Of a DNA stretch of 25,242 bases, positions 13,014-19,766 are shown piece after piece (position 1 is the first letter of the stretch; every line of letters begins with the position of its first letter). Made by a program: the position numbers and the translations under genes. The stretch spans positions 1-25,242 of the IMG/VR virus record IMGVR_UViG_3300031658_000106; one strand, given 5' to 3'. The DNA is from a virus. The notes below the pieces were generated by a model. It did not search any database and was not told the origin of the DNA. It saw only the letters and a program-made list of their open reading frames with translations.

Positions 13014-13314
13014 TTTGCATGTTCTTTATCCGATCTTGCATTTCTACCATCTTAACTTCTTGTCGCCAAAGACGAGCTTCTAACTCATCCATCTTCTTAG
13101 TAACAGATGGATACTTCTTTCTCCAAGCATCTTCGGGTTGTCTTAACCATTTCCAGTTATATTTATCAACTAAGTAATCTACAAACTGATCTATTTTTCC
13201 GTAACACCAAATACCCATGTGGGTATCTTTGAAATATGCAAGGAATGCTGCACCAAGCAATGCGCCAATTATACTGGTATAAATCCAGAGTGTACTATCA
13301 AATATTTCCATCAT
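13000..13314 (-). CDS. Small membrane protein of the lysis-like cassette, 104 aa
   Basis: Start ATG 13314 overlaps the lipase stop (ATGA). A GTG five codons earlier has no better ribosome site. Residues 7-26 are a single hydrophobic segment (STLWIYTSIIGALLGAAFLA). They are followed by a soluble part with aromatic residues (YNWKWLRQPEDAWRKKYP) and a C-terminal coiled coil (MDELEARLWRQEVKMVEMQD). The N-terminal anchor plus cytoplasmic coiled coil could partner with the next protein, which carries its anchor at the opposite end. A holin or antiholin role is possible but unproven. Confidence 0.7.
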   Translation of the reverse strand: MMEIFDSTLWIYTSIIGALLGAAFLAYFKDTHMGIWCYGKIDQFVDYLVDKYNWKWLRQPEDAWRKKYPSVTKKMDELEARLWRQEVKMVEMQDRIKNMQNGNS

Positions 13315-14006
13315 CGTCCAAGCGTCCACTTAACATAGTTCTGTATACCATGATCTTTGATACCATCTAAGGCATCACTTCTCCAACCTCTCCACCTGTC
13401 CTTAATCATTTGCCATAATGTTAGTGTTCTTATGTTACCATAAAAATTAATGTATGTCAAGAGGCCATGGTGTTTATATCCCATTAAAAATAATGGTACT
13501 TTTGTTACAACATCATTGTTGTTCACAACTCTGTGATGTGGGGTTTTAATGTTCTTAACGAAACTCCGAGTACCAACACGGGGAGAACCAAATGTAGTTA
13601 GTAGTTCTACATCTTCCATTTCTTCAAACCTTGAACATGCAATAGTTGCCATAGCAGCACCTAATGAATGTCCAGTGATGTAGAATTTCTTTCTAGAGTG
13701 TTTACTTCTATGTGATACTAGTTGGGCGTATAACTTATTTAGTTCACCAGCAAATCCAGAATGGACTAAACCATGTGTCATGGAGAAACGGGGTATTGCA
13801 TTCAAGTCTGCTATAAGGTCAGATAGTTCATTTGGTTCTGTTCCTCTGAAACAAAGAATATACTCATTCTTATTCCATACTGCATGACATTGTGCGCCAT
13901 CTCTACTGAAGTACTTATGAGTGTACCCCATTTCTTTACACTTTACTTTTGCCTGTTTACCATCTAGGTATGCATTAGCTGCCAGTTGCGACATTAGATG
14001 TATCAT
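13311..14006 (-). CDS. Class 3 lipase-like alpha/beta hydrolase
   Basis: A 231-aa protein of the fungal lipase-like (class 3) family. The nucleophile elbow is GHSLG at 112-116 (Ser114). Asp165 (NNNDVVTKVP) and His219 (DGIKDHGIQNY) complete a likely triad. LCFRGTEP near 51-58 is the oxyanion region. There is no signal peptide. It lies between the spanins and two membrane proteins, so it is probably produced with the lysis genes and may attack membrane phospholipids once the cytoplasmic membrane opens. ATG 14006 is chosen because AAGGAG is 6 bases upstream; a GTG at 14009 is only 3 bases away. The substrate is not deducible. Confidence 0.9.
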   Translation of the reverse strand: MIHLMSQLAANAYLDGKQAKVKCKEMGYTHKYFSRDGAQCHAVWNKNEYILCFRGTEPNELSDLIADLNAIPRFSMTHGLVHSGFAGELNKLYAQLVSHRSKHSRKKFYITGHSLGAAMATIACSRFEEMEDVELLTTFGSPRVGTRSFVKNIKTPHHRVVNNNDVVTKVPLFLMGYKHHGLLTYINFYGNIRTLTLWQMIKDRWRGWRSDALDGIKDHGIQNYVKWTLGR

Positions 14007-14391
14007 CACTTTCTCCTTTAGTTGTTACTGCCTTCTCATAGTATAGAATAATCTGTTTTTGTTGTTCTATATATCGTCTTAACTCTGCAATATTTTTTGA
14101 TAAGTTCTCGTAGTCCTTTACAGATATAGCAATGTATGAATCTATTCCGTTCTTAGCTTCGAATTCTCTTTTGAATTCTTCTAAATTCTTGTCTGGTGAT
14201 ACAACATGGATAGTTATATCATTCAACTGTACTGTCTTGGGATGTGCTACAATAGGAATCTGTCTCTCAACAACCTTCGTAACAGTTACAATTTTGGGTT
14301 CTGGGATTAGTGATGAACAGCTAGTCAGCAGTACTGCTGCTGTCAGAACTAGTAATAGACACAAGGTCGTCCCATAGTTTGTCTGTCGCAT
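13975..14391 (-). CDS. Outer-membrane spanin lipoprotein (o-spanin)
   Basis: A 138-aa predicted lipoprotein. Residues 4-24 are a signal peptide ending in the lipobox L22-T-S-C25, and the mature protein would be attached at Cys25. The rest contains VVERQIPIVAHPKTVQL and a C-terminal helical stretch (NIAELRRYIEQQKQIILYYE) suited to coiled-coil contact. ATG 14391 is preceded by AGAGGA, and a TTG at 14409 is less likely. The first 71 bases overlap the i-spanin gene in another frame, as in lambda Rz/Rz1. It would bind the i-spanin across the periplasm and fuse inner and outer membranes at lysis. It is larger than most Rz1 proteins, closer to T4 PseT.2-type o-spanins. Confidence 0.82.
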   Translation of the reverse strand: MRQTNYGTTLCLLLVLTAAVLLTSCSSLIPEPKIVTVTKVVERQIPIVAHPKTVQLNDITIHVVSPDKNLEEFKREFEAKNGIDSYIAISVKDYENLSKNIAELRRYIEQQKQIILYYEKAVTTKGESDDTSNVATGS

Positions 14392-14719
14392 TTTGCATCC
14401 TCTTTTCAATTAAGCCAGGCTTCTTATTAGCTAGCAGAGTCAGATTGTGTTTGTTAAGGGTTGTTCTAAGTTGATCCCCATACTTCTCTGAAGTCTGCAA
14501 GTCCAAAGCAAGTTGATTCGTTAATTGATTCAATCTTGCAGTGTCCTCACCCATCTGTTTGATAGTCGCTTGGTTTGTTTCATTAGCAACTTCTAGTTTT
14601 GCGTTGTTCTCACGCAAACTTGCAATTGTATTTTGGGTGGTGTCATAATAGTACTTAGCACCATATGCTGCACCACCCAATAAACCAACTACAATAAGAA
14701 TTGCATATAGTTTAAACAT
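14321..14719 (-). CDS. Inner-membrane spanin (i-spanin, Rz-like)
   Basis: A 132-aa protein with one N-terminal membrane helix (LYAILIVVGLLGGAAYGAKY, about 4-23). A periplasmic coiled coil follows, rich in Asn/Gln/Glu/Leu (ASLRENNAKLEVANETNQAT and onward to about residue 90), then a Ser/Asp/Ala-rich end. This is the usual layout of an Rz-like i-spanin, and the o-spanin gene starts inside its 3' end. The start ATG shares one base with the upstream stop (TAATG). Confidence 0.8.
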   Translation of the reverse strand: MFKLYAILIVVGLLGGAAYGAKYYYDTTQNTIASLRENNAKLEVANETNQATIKQMGEDTARLNQLTNQLALDLQTSEKYGDQLRTTLNKHNLTLLANKKPGLIEKRMQNATDKLWDDLVSITSSDSSSTAD

Positions 14720-14880
14720 TACTCAGCCTTCCACATTGTCCAAATACCATACGCTACTGTTAGTCCAGCAACTAGTTTGGCAAGTGGAGCAACAAAAAGA
14801 ACCAACAGTCCAAGTGCAACACATACACCTCCATCCATTGTTGTTCTTTCCTTCAGTCGTTTATAAATCCATGCTCTCAT
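14719..14880 (-). CDS. Small membrane protein, holin candidate, 53 aa
   Basis: The frame runs from ATG 14880 to TAA. GGAGGAAAATT directly precedes the ATG, which is one of the strongest ribosome sites in the window. The protein starts with a basic segment (MRAWIYKRLKERTT). Its hydrophobic region is VCVALGLLVLFVAPLAKLVA and GLTVAYGIWTMW, enough for two short or one long membrane helix, and it ends WKAE. Coupling to the i-spanin gene makes a lysis role (small holin) plausible. Equally small conserved membrane proteins of unknown function occur in T4-like marine phages, so this is only a candidate. Confidence 0.65.
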   Translation of the reverse strand: MRAWIYKRLKERTTMDGGVCVALGLLVLFVAPLAKLVAGLTVAYGIWTMWKAE

Positions 14881-14891
14881 AATTTTCCTCC

Positions 14892-15284
14892 TTAAAATTT
14901 AAGTTTCTGATCACTGGTTTTAAAGTCTTTCTTTCGCATTACAGTCTTTGCAATTAAGTCCAGTTCTTTACCATCCCATTTCAATACAAACGGCATGTTA
15001 ACATCCGTCTGCATATCATTTAGGACTGCTTCAGCATCTGGGCCAAGTTGTGCAATCTTTTTACCATGCGTCTTACGAGACTGTTTGAACATACGAATAA
15101 GTTCTGCTACAGTGATCTGCTTCTTATTTCTTTCATCATTCACCCTATCTAAGAAGTGTCTGGTAAATTCAACATCAATACCCACACTCTTATATAGTCT
15201 ATCTGCATACTTCTCAACACCATCTAAATCTTGTTTAGTAATCTGTTGTTCTGATAACGACTTAAACTGGTTGAAACTTTTCAT
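14892..15284 (-). CDS. Conserved T4-like marine phage protein with leader-like N-terminus
   Basis: A 130-aa protein. The first 12 residues, MKSFNQFKSLSE, resemble the T4 capsid-targeting leader (MKTYQEFIAE) and end in L-S-E. The body has FTRHFLDRVNDERNKKQIT (40-58) and KKIAQLGPDAEAVLNDMQTD, then MPFVLKWDGKELDLIAKTVM. The arrangement of His, Arg and a C-terminal Lys/Thr-rich strand is faintly like small RNase (RelE/BECR) folds. I recall the family as a conserved hypothetical in cyanophages and pelagiphages. If the leader is real, the protein would be packaged in the head. Function unknown. Confidence 0.7.
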   Translation of the reverse strand: MKSFNQFKSLSEQQITKQDLDGVEKYADRLYKSVGIDVEFTRHFLDRVNDERNKKQITVAELIRMFKQSRKTHGKKIAQLGPDAEAVLNDMQTDVNMPFVLKWDGKELDLIAKTVMRKKDFKTSDQKLKF

Positions 15285-15285
15285 G

Positions 15286-15822
15286 TTACTTTACCTTAGA
15301 CATTGCAAAACTAGCAATCTTCATAAAGTCGGCTTTGCTTCCGTTTATAAGTTTACTTATTTTATCTTTGTTAGATTTACTTACCGCATCAAAAACCTGT
15401 GTTACAGCAGATGCAGTATATAAGTCAACTTTCATAGAACCATCTTTAAACTTAATAGACTTGTTCTGTTTGTTTTTTACAATGTTCTTTAAAACATCCA
15501 CGTTGTCTTCAGCAAGAAGATATTCGTGTTCTCTGTTAAGAGTGTTTTCTTGTACTTTTGCGGCAAGTTTAGATTGAGCTCTTGCTTCTCTTTTTGCCTT
15601 CAACTCACTCATACGACTGTAGAACCCTCTTGCTCCTTTAGTTCTAGCATCATATGGTGACTTTTCTTTCTTCTTTTTCTTTAAGTCTTTCTGATAACGT
15701 ACATCTGGTGGCATTGAAACTCCACCACCACCACTATTGTTAGCTGGTGCATCTTCGTTCTTGATACCCAATAATGGGTCATCATAAAACTTCTTCATTA
15801 TTTTATTGAATTCTAATGGCAT
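15286..15822 (-). CDS. Basic T4-like marine phage protein, likely virion-associated
   Basis: A 178-aa protein. It has a glycine-rich linker (NNSGGGGVSMPP), a Lys-rich patch (DLKKKKKEKSP) and a helical basic middle (SRMSELKAKREARAQSKLAA). The C-terminal domain contains KSIKFKDGSMKVDLYTASAV and NGSKADFMKIASFAM. That C-terminal module (FKDGSMK ... TASA ... V.DAV ... ADFMKI.SFAM) recurs, as I recall, in modular structural proteins of marine T4-like phages. It overlaps the upstream stop by one base. A role in the head or its core is inference. Confidence 0.7.
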   Translation of the reverse strand: MPLEFNKIMKKFYDDPLLGIKNEDAPANNSGGGGVSMPPDVRYQKDLKKKKKEKSPYDARTKGARGFYSRMSELKAKREARAQSKLAAKVQENTLNREHEYLLAEDNVDVLKNIVKNKQNKSIKFKDGSMKVDLYTASAVTQVFDAVSKSNKDKISKLINGSKADFMKIASFAMSKVK

Positions 15823-16433
15823 TATAAATCTCCTATGTCCAATTCCTTTATATCCTCAGAAGATATAAAAATCTTCTGTTTTGTTCTATTGTGAATCACA
15901 GCAAATACATCTATGCCTAGGATAGTGTCGGCTGGTGGTGTATCCTCAAATACTTCAACTTCATCTCCCTCAAGAGCGTCAAAGTCTTCCTGATCTTCAT
16001 CTGTTATAATAACATCCTGTGTTAGTGTATAAATTCCTTTCGACAACTTACCATTGTCTAGAGTAACTTCTTCTACAATAGTGTTATCAAGTTCAATATT
16101 ATTCTCTGATAAGTATTTAATGAATTCTTTCTCAAATACTTGAGGGTCTTCAATGTGTTCCTTAAATGTGTCTTTCAACAAAAATAGTGCAGCCGCATAC
16201 GTTCCTACTCTGGAGCGTAAGCCGGGCACTTTCAGAAATATTTTCTTGATGTTAAATACGAGTTTGTGCAGTATAGTATACGCACTTTGTTCACTTGCTT
16301 TATAAAGTTTTTTGTCTGTCCTGTTACCCTTCTCATCAATGATACCCATCTTAAAGGCATCAGTCTTGTTAAATGGCTGTGTTAACAGTTTAACAAAACG
16401 ATAAGTGACAAACATGTCTATTGCTCTACCCAT
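15822..16433 (-). CDS. Conserved T4-like marine phage protein, 203 aa
   Basis: The N-terminal 90 residues hold the family pattern: TYRFVKLLTQPFNKTDAFKM, GIIDEKGNRTDK, SEQSAYTILHKLVFNIKKI, and SRVGTYAAALFLLKD. The C-terminal half is acidic (DEDQEDFDALEGDEVEVFED). Members of this family travel with the 120-aa gene next door in T4-like marine phage genomes, in the virion-gene region. No enzyme motif is visible. The start shares a base with the upstream stop. Confidence 0.75.
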   Translation of the reverse strand: MGRAIDMFVTYRFVKLLTQPFNKTDAFKMGIIDEKGNRTDKKLYKASEQSAYTILHKLVFNIKKIFLKVPGLRSRVGTYAAALFLLKDTFKEHIEDPQVFEKEFIKYLSENNIELDNTIVEEVTLDNGKLSKGIYTLTQDVIITDEDQEDFDALEGDEVEVFEDTPPADTILGIDVFAVIHNRTKQKIFISSEDIKELDIGDL

Positions 16434-16795
16434 TATAGTTTCCTTAGAACTTCTTTGATGTGAACATCTTCATGGATGTCCATTAGTTCTGTCTCAGTCA
16501 ACATACCTAGAAATGCCATAAAGGTTTTCAGAGTTGGCCAGTAGACAGGTTCTATCTTAAATATTAGTAAGGTAGCACCAGCATCAGTACCGAATATATT
16601 ACTAATGACAATCATGTGATTCAGTATCAGGCGTTCCTTTAGTTCACCACCTTCGTGATACTTCCTAAACAAACGCTTTAGATACTTGAATCGTTTCATA
16701 TCATCTTCGAATTCGGGTTCACCTTCACACTGTGGATTGTTGTAATGTCGCATAGCGAACATTCTAACATTATCGTTAGTAATCTTTTCAAACAT
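16433..16795 (-). CDS. Conserved T4-like marine phage protein, 120 aa
   Basis: Begins MFEKITNDNVRMFAMRHYNN and contains FKYLKRLFRKYHEGGELKER, LILNHMIVISNIFG and IEPVYWPTLKTFMAFL. This is a very widely conserved signature in marine T4-like phages (I recall DUF7207-like entries). The protein is all-helical in appearance and soluble. Its constant pairing with the 203-aa gene suggests a shared role in virion formation. That is an inference from gene order, not a known activity. Confidence 0.75.
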   Translation of the reverse strand: MFEKITNDNVRMFAMRHYNNPQCEGEPEFEDDMKRFKYLKRLFRKYHEGGELKERLILNHMIVISNIFGTDAGATLLIFKIEPVYWPTLKTFMAFLGMLTETELMDIHEDVHIKEVLRKL

Positions 16796-16809
16796 AATAT
16801 GTTAACCAG

Positions 16810-17220
16810 TTAAACGATTTTGGTTTTTACGAAATGTGTTCCATTAGTTATAACGTGTTCAATCTCTAAAGAAAGACCACCTTCAACTTTGTGGGAAATA
16901 CCATCATCATTGATGTCATCTCCATTTCCATCTTTACCGAATCGTCCACCATACTGCGTCATTGGCATTGATTGTTTACCTGCCTCAGACAAAGTGACAT
17001 CACCAAAAGTAAGTCCCAACTTTTCTAGTCGATCTCTTACTATATTCAAAGCGTGTTCTGGCATCAGATATTCCATCTGACCCATTGCACCTAAGAATGA
17101 ATTGATTCTATCAATTGTCTTGGGGTTAGCAATATCATTAACTCCATCATCACCAGATTTAAGGTGAGCAGCCATTTGATGGTCTTGATATGACTCATTG
17201 AACTTGCTAAAGTTTTTCAT
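16810..17220 (-). CDS. Leader-bearing protein with Asp-rich calcium-like loop
   Basis: A 136-aa protein. The N-terminus MKNFSKFNESYQ resembles the capsid-targeting leader (MK-x-[FY]-x-x-F-x-E). The centre is helical (NSFLGAMGQMEYLMPEHALN). DGNGDDINDDGISH (about 99-112) is an EF-hand-like Asp/Asn/Gly loop. The end (EIEHVITNGTHFVKTKIV) is beta-like. It overlaps the upstream gene by ATGA. A capsid-internal location is predicted only from the leader, and metal binding only from the loop. Confidence 0.65.
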   Translation of the reverse strand: MKNFSKFNESYQDHQMAAHLKSGDDGVNDIANPKTIDRINSFLGAMGQMEYLMPEHALNIVRDRLEKLGLTFGDVTLSEAGKQSMPMTQYGGRFGKDGNGDDINDDGISHKVEGGLSLEIEHVITNGTHFVKTKIV

Positions 17221-17405
17221 TTAAGTTTATTCCTTTTTGACGTAGAAACTTTTGTAGTTTCTTCAACTTCAAAGTCCTCTACATTTGCATTAGGATTAAC
17301 CGATAAAATTTCTTGAAGTGTTCCATTAGATTCGCTTTGATGCTCATCCCATGTTACAATTTTCTTCGTTGTCGGCATCCCATTTGCGCCCATACGTTCA
17401 GACAT
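17217..17405 (-). CDS. Small hypothetical protein, 62 aa
   Basis: I place the start at ATG 17405 (MSERMGANGMPTTKKIVTWD), since AAAGGAGATTATT precedes it. A longer frame to 17477 would run into the preceding gene. It is acidic in the second half and ends in a short basic tail (STSKRNKLK). It is small, probably disordered, and of unknown function, and it lies between likely structural genes. Confidence 0.6.
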   Translation of the reverse strand: MSERMGANGMPTTKKIVTWDEHQSESNGTLQEILSVNPNANVEDFEVEETTKVSTSKRNKLK

Positions 17406-17416
17406 AATAATCTCCT

Positions 17417-17863
17417 TTATGCTACTGCACAACCAACATTTGATATAACTAACCAACTGCTGTTTGTAAACAGACAAGTTACTGTATCACCTACATCTTG
17501 GAATGTGATAGTTGTTGCACCAGTAAGTGCAGCAGGGGTAACAACAGAGTTTCCACCATCAGTAATCATGGTAAGAATTTTAATCTGTCCATTGGTTCCG
17601 TTTGCCATTGACCCAGCATGAGTACCAGCAGTGGTGTTGATATGCGTGATGGATTCCGCAACTGAAATTACTTCGGTTCTTCCATCACATAAATGAACTG
17701 TGTCATCCAATGCAATATATGTTGGAATGTTATTGAAAAAGTTTGCAACTGTTAACTTCTTGTTAACTGGGTTGCCACTTGGATCATCAATAACGTGTAA
17801 TAAATCTTCTGCGGCAATGCCTGCACCAAGATCAGCTAGAGCAGTGATTTTCTTATCTGCCAT
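17417..17863 (-). CDS. Virion structural protein, fibre-type N-terminus
   Basis: A 148-aa protein opening [20 protein letters not shown] followed by [19 protein letters not shown]. This is a signature I recall at the N-terminus of many marine phage fibre and structural proteins. The remainder is beta-rich with Gly, Thr and Asn ([48 protein letters not shown]). It is most likely a small virion decoration or fibre component. It has no catalytic motif. Confidence 0.75.
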   Translation of the reverse strand: MADKKITALADLGAGIAAEDLLHVIDDPSGNPVNKKLTVANFFNNIPTYIALDDTVHLCDGRTEVISVAESITHINTTAGTHAGSMANGTNGQIKILTMITDGGNSVVTPAALTGATTITFQDVGDTVTCLFTNSSWLVISNVGCAVA

Positions 17864-17893
17864 TTTTATTCTCCTGTTTAATTGTTAAAACCC

Positions 17894-18151
17894 TCAACTC
17901 AACACCGCATTAACTGCGACATTATCGTCTTGCGAGGGAATGCTACTGTCGGGACTCGACTCGCTTAATAGGTTTAGGAACGCATCACATTGTTGGATTG
18001 CACCATTTAAGGCATTACCCTGTGAAACTACCTGTACCTTCATTTTCTCCAATTCATTCAGACGATCTTGAATCTTCTCAAGATCGTCTTTCAGAACTGA
18101 TTTCCTACTTTCAATTTCACTAACACTTAGTGTCTTTTCATTCTTTTTCAT
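17894..18151 (-). CDS. Small coiled-coil protein, 85 aa
   Basis: ATG 18151 is chosen, because AAAGGTGATT lies directly before it, and a GTG at 18157 is inside that site. The protein is a coiled coil (SEIESRKSVLKDDLEKIQDR, LNELEKMKVQV) with a Ser/Asp-rich tail (SSPDSSIPSQDDN). It is preceded by an exact TATAAATA late box. It could be a small virion assembly or chaperone-type protein, but nothing identifies a partner. Confidence 0.65.
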   Translation of the reverse strand: MKKNEKTLSVSEIESRKSVLKDDLEKIQDRLNELEKMKVQVVSQGNALNGAIQQCDAFLNLLSESSPDSSIPSQDDNVAVNAVLS

Positions 18152-18176
18152 AATCACCTTTAATTACTTACATACT

Positions 18177-18184
18177 TATTTATA
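18177..18184 (-). promoter_or_regulatory. T4-type late promoter TATAAATA
   Basis: An exact TATAAATA begins right after the TAG of the 344-aa gene. The predicted start is near 18170, about 20 nt before the 85-aa gene. It would need the phage late sigma factor (gp55 type). Confidence 0.65.
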
Positions 18185-19219
18185 CTACGCTGCGGTTACT
18201 GTTAGCGACTTCTGTGCAACAGCGGTTGTTGCCAATATTGCAGCAGTACCTACTAAGGTTGAAGTTGCTTGTTGAGCAAGTCCTGTACCAGCCAATAAGA
18301 TGTCTGGAGCAGCTTCATAACCAGTACCAGCGGCATTGACAGCAAGTGACGCAACTGCAAGTGTTAAGTTGAATGTTGCATTAGCACCAGAACCAGCACT
18401 TACTGATTGTTGGCCAATACCAGTAACACCACCAGCGATTGCAGAGTAGACGCCTGGAGCAGCAGCCTTAGGTGCTACTGTTAATACTGCACCACCAGCT
18501 ACAGTTAGGATTGTTAGTACTGCGGTAGTACCCGTACCAAATCCGTTTGCAATAGTAATTTCTTGTCCAGCAGAGTATCCTGTACCACCAGCAACAACTG
18601 TTGCGCTGAATACTTTTGCAACCAAGGTGTTAACTGTACCAGCAGTTAAAAATGCGGTATTAGTATCCACAGTAGCAGTTGGGAAGGTTGTAGAACCAGT
18701 AGTTGCAGCTGCAATCGTGATTGAACCTAACTTATCAAGGTTAGCAGAAGTAATACTACCACTATTCAATGCAAGTGCGGTCGCAGATGGCGAACCACCA
18801 CCAATTTTCAGTATATCATTTGTAGAAACAGTTTGTGACGCTTTAGTAAAGCGTATCGTGTTTGTTCCCGAACCAGCTGAGTAGTCTAGTGTATAATCAC
18901 CATCACCATCAGTAGATTGGTTGCCATTGTCAACTGTCAATCGTGGCACGCCTGCAACAATAACTTTCTCGTTGAATACTGCATCAACTGTAATAGTTCT
19001 TGATCCATTGACTAAAGCAGAAGTGATAAAAAACACTTCTGTGACATCGGGGGCATTTAGTCTACTACTTAATCCACCAATAGCACAAATGACTTCTTCA
19101 AGTCCTTTACCATTTAATTGTGTCCAACCACCAGCAGTGGCAAACACTTTTCTTTTTTGTACAGCAGTAAGCCATTTAGGTTTTGCTTCATCTGCATCTC
19201 TTGTTCCCCATAGGGCCAT
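18185..19219 (-). CDS. Repetitive virion structural/decoration protein
   Basis: A 344-aa protein opening MALWGTRDADEAKPKWLTA, a start I recall in T4-like marine phage virion proteins. After a short head domain it is beta-rich and low in charge, with Gly/Thr/Ala/Ser-rich segments. It contains two related modules, GGTGYSAGQEITIANGFGTG and AAGTGYEAAPDILLAGTG, plus a bacterial Ig-like look around residues 60-140 (TITVDAVFNEKVIVAGVPRL). Surface decoration or head-fibre is the best guess. AAAGGAGAACGATT precedes its ATG, and a GATAAATA late-like box lies upstream. Confidence 0.75.
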   Translation of the reverse strand: MALWGTRDADEAKPKWLTAVQKRKVFATAGGWTQLNGKGLEEVICAIGGLSSRLNAPDVTEVFFITSALVNGSRTITVDAVFNEKVIVAGVPRLTVDNGNQSTDGDGDYTLDYSAGSGTNTIRFTKASQTVSTNDILKIGGGSPSATALALNSGSITSANLDKLGSITIAAATTGSTTFPTATVDTNTAFLTAGTVNTLVAKVFSATVVAGGTGYSAGQEITIANGFGTGTTAVLTILTVAGGAVLTVAPKAAAPGVYSAIAGGVTGIGQQSVSAGSGANATFNLTLAVASLAVNAAGTGYEAAPDILLAGTGLAQQATSTLVGTAAILATTAVAQKSLTVTAA

Positions 19220-19248
19220 AATCGTTCTCCTTTAAGATTTTACTCTTC

Positions 19249-19256
19249 TATTTATC
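19249..19256 (-). promoter_or_regulatory. Late promoter-like box GATAAATA
   Basis: One mismatch from TATAAATA, overlapping the end of the HAD gene, with the predicted start near 19243. It leaves a leader of about 24 nt containing AAAGGAG before the 344-aa structural gene. Confidence 0.45.
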
Positions 19257-19764
19257 TAAATCCAATTCTCTTCAATTGAGAAATGGTGTTGTTGGGGGAT
19301 GTATGATGAATCCCAATACCGCCGGCGTTCTCCCATTCTTTGATATTTTTGATATAATCATCAATCAATATGTTAGGTTGATTACCAGTTGTGGCATATC
19401 TTTGCTTGTCTGCTCTCTTTACGAGATTAACTCTACCAGTAGGTTTGGCGTTTTTGGACAACCAAGCCTTCTTGCCAGGCCTACTGTTCCCATCATTACT
19501 AGAGTATGCAGATAAAATGTTTGCTTTATATTTGTTAATAAACTTCCACATCTTTTCGCTGCCGGGCATCCAAGGTAAGGTATGCCAAAAATCTTTCATA
19601 CCTCGTATGTCTTCCCAGCGCTGTTCTTTTTCAACTTTATCAAATTGTTTACCAGTAAGGTTCTTATACCCACCTAGTAAATCAACAATAACCATATCCA
19701 TGTCACAGTAAATGTCTGGCAACTCTTTTTCTGAAATTTGTGTGAGTTCCACAAGACGTTTCAT
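19252..19764 (-). CDS. HAD-family phosphatase, 5'(3')-nucleotidase-like
   Basis: A 170-aa protein. HAD motif I is at 19-25 (YCDMDMV, Asp21 nucleophile and Asp23). Motif II/Ser lies in NILSAYSSND (82-91). The Lys region is GKKAWL, and the acidic motif IV is LIDDYIKNI (Asp135/Asp136). Cap residues include WMPGSEKMW. This set fits 5'(3')-deoxyribonucleotidases, which remove phosphate from nucleoside monophosphates. It also has an 18-residue front (MKRLVELTQISEKELPDI) not needed by the fold, which resembles the capsid leader and includes I-S-E. It sits among virion genes rather than with nrdAB. The substrate is not proven. Confidence 0.85.
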   Translation of the reverse strand: MKRLVELTQISEKELPDIYCDMDMVIVDLLGGYKNLTGKQFDKVEKEQRWEDIRGMKDFWHTLPWMPGSEKMWKFINKYKANILSAYSSNDGNSRPGKKAWLSKNAKPTGRVNLVKRADKQRYATTGNQPNILIDDYIKNIKEWENAGGIGIHHTSPNNTISQLKRIGFR

Positions 19765-19766
19765 GT

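Noticed and set aside
13432-13460. TTGACA-17 bp-TAACAT on the minus strand inside the lipase gene
   Set aside because: The spacing is ideal, but the site is fully within a well-conserved coding region, the -10 is weak, and no gene downstream starts at a fitting distance.
13975-14719. Possible frameshift between two overlapping ORFs
   Set aside because: Each ORF has its own start, ribosome site and complete architecture (membrane helix plus coiled coil; lipobox plus helix), which is the normal overlapping spanin arrangement.
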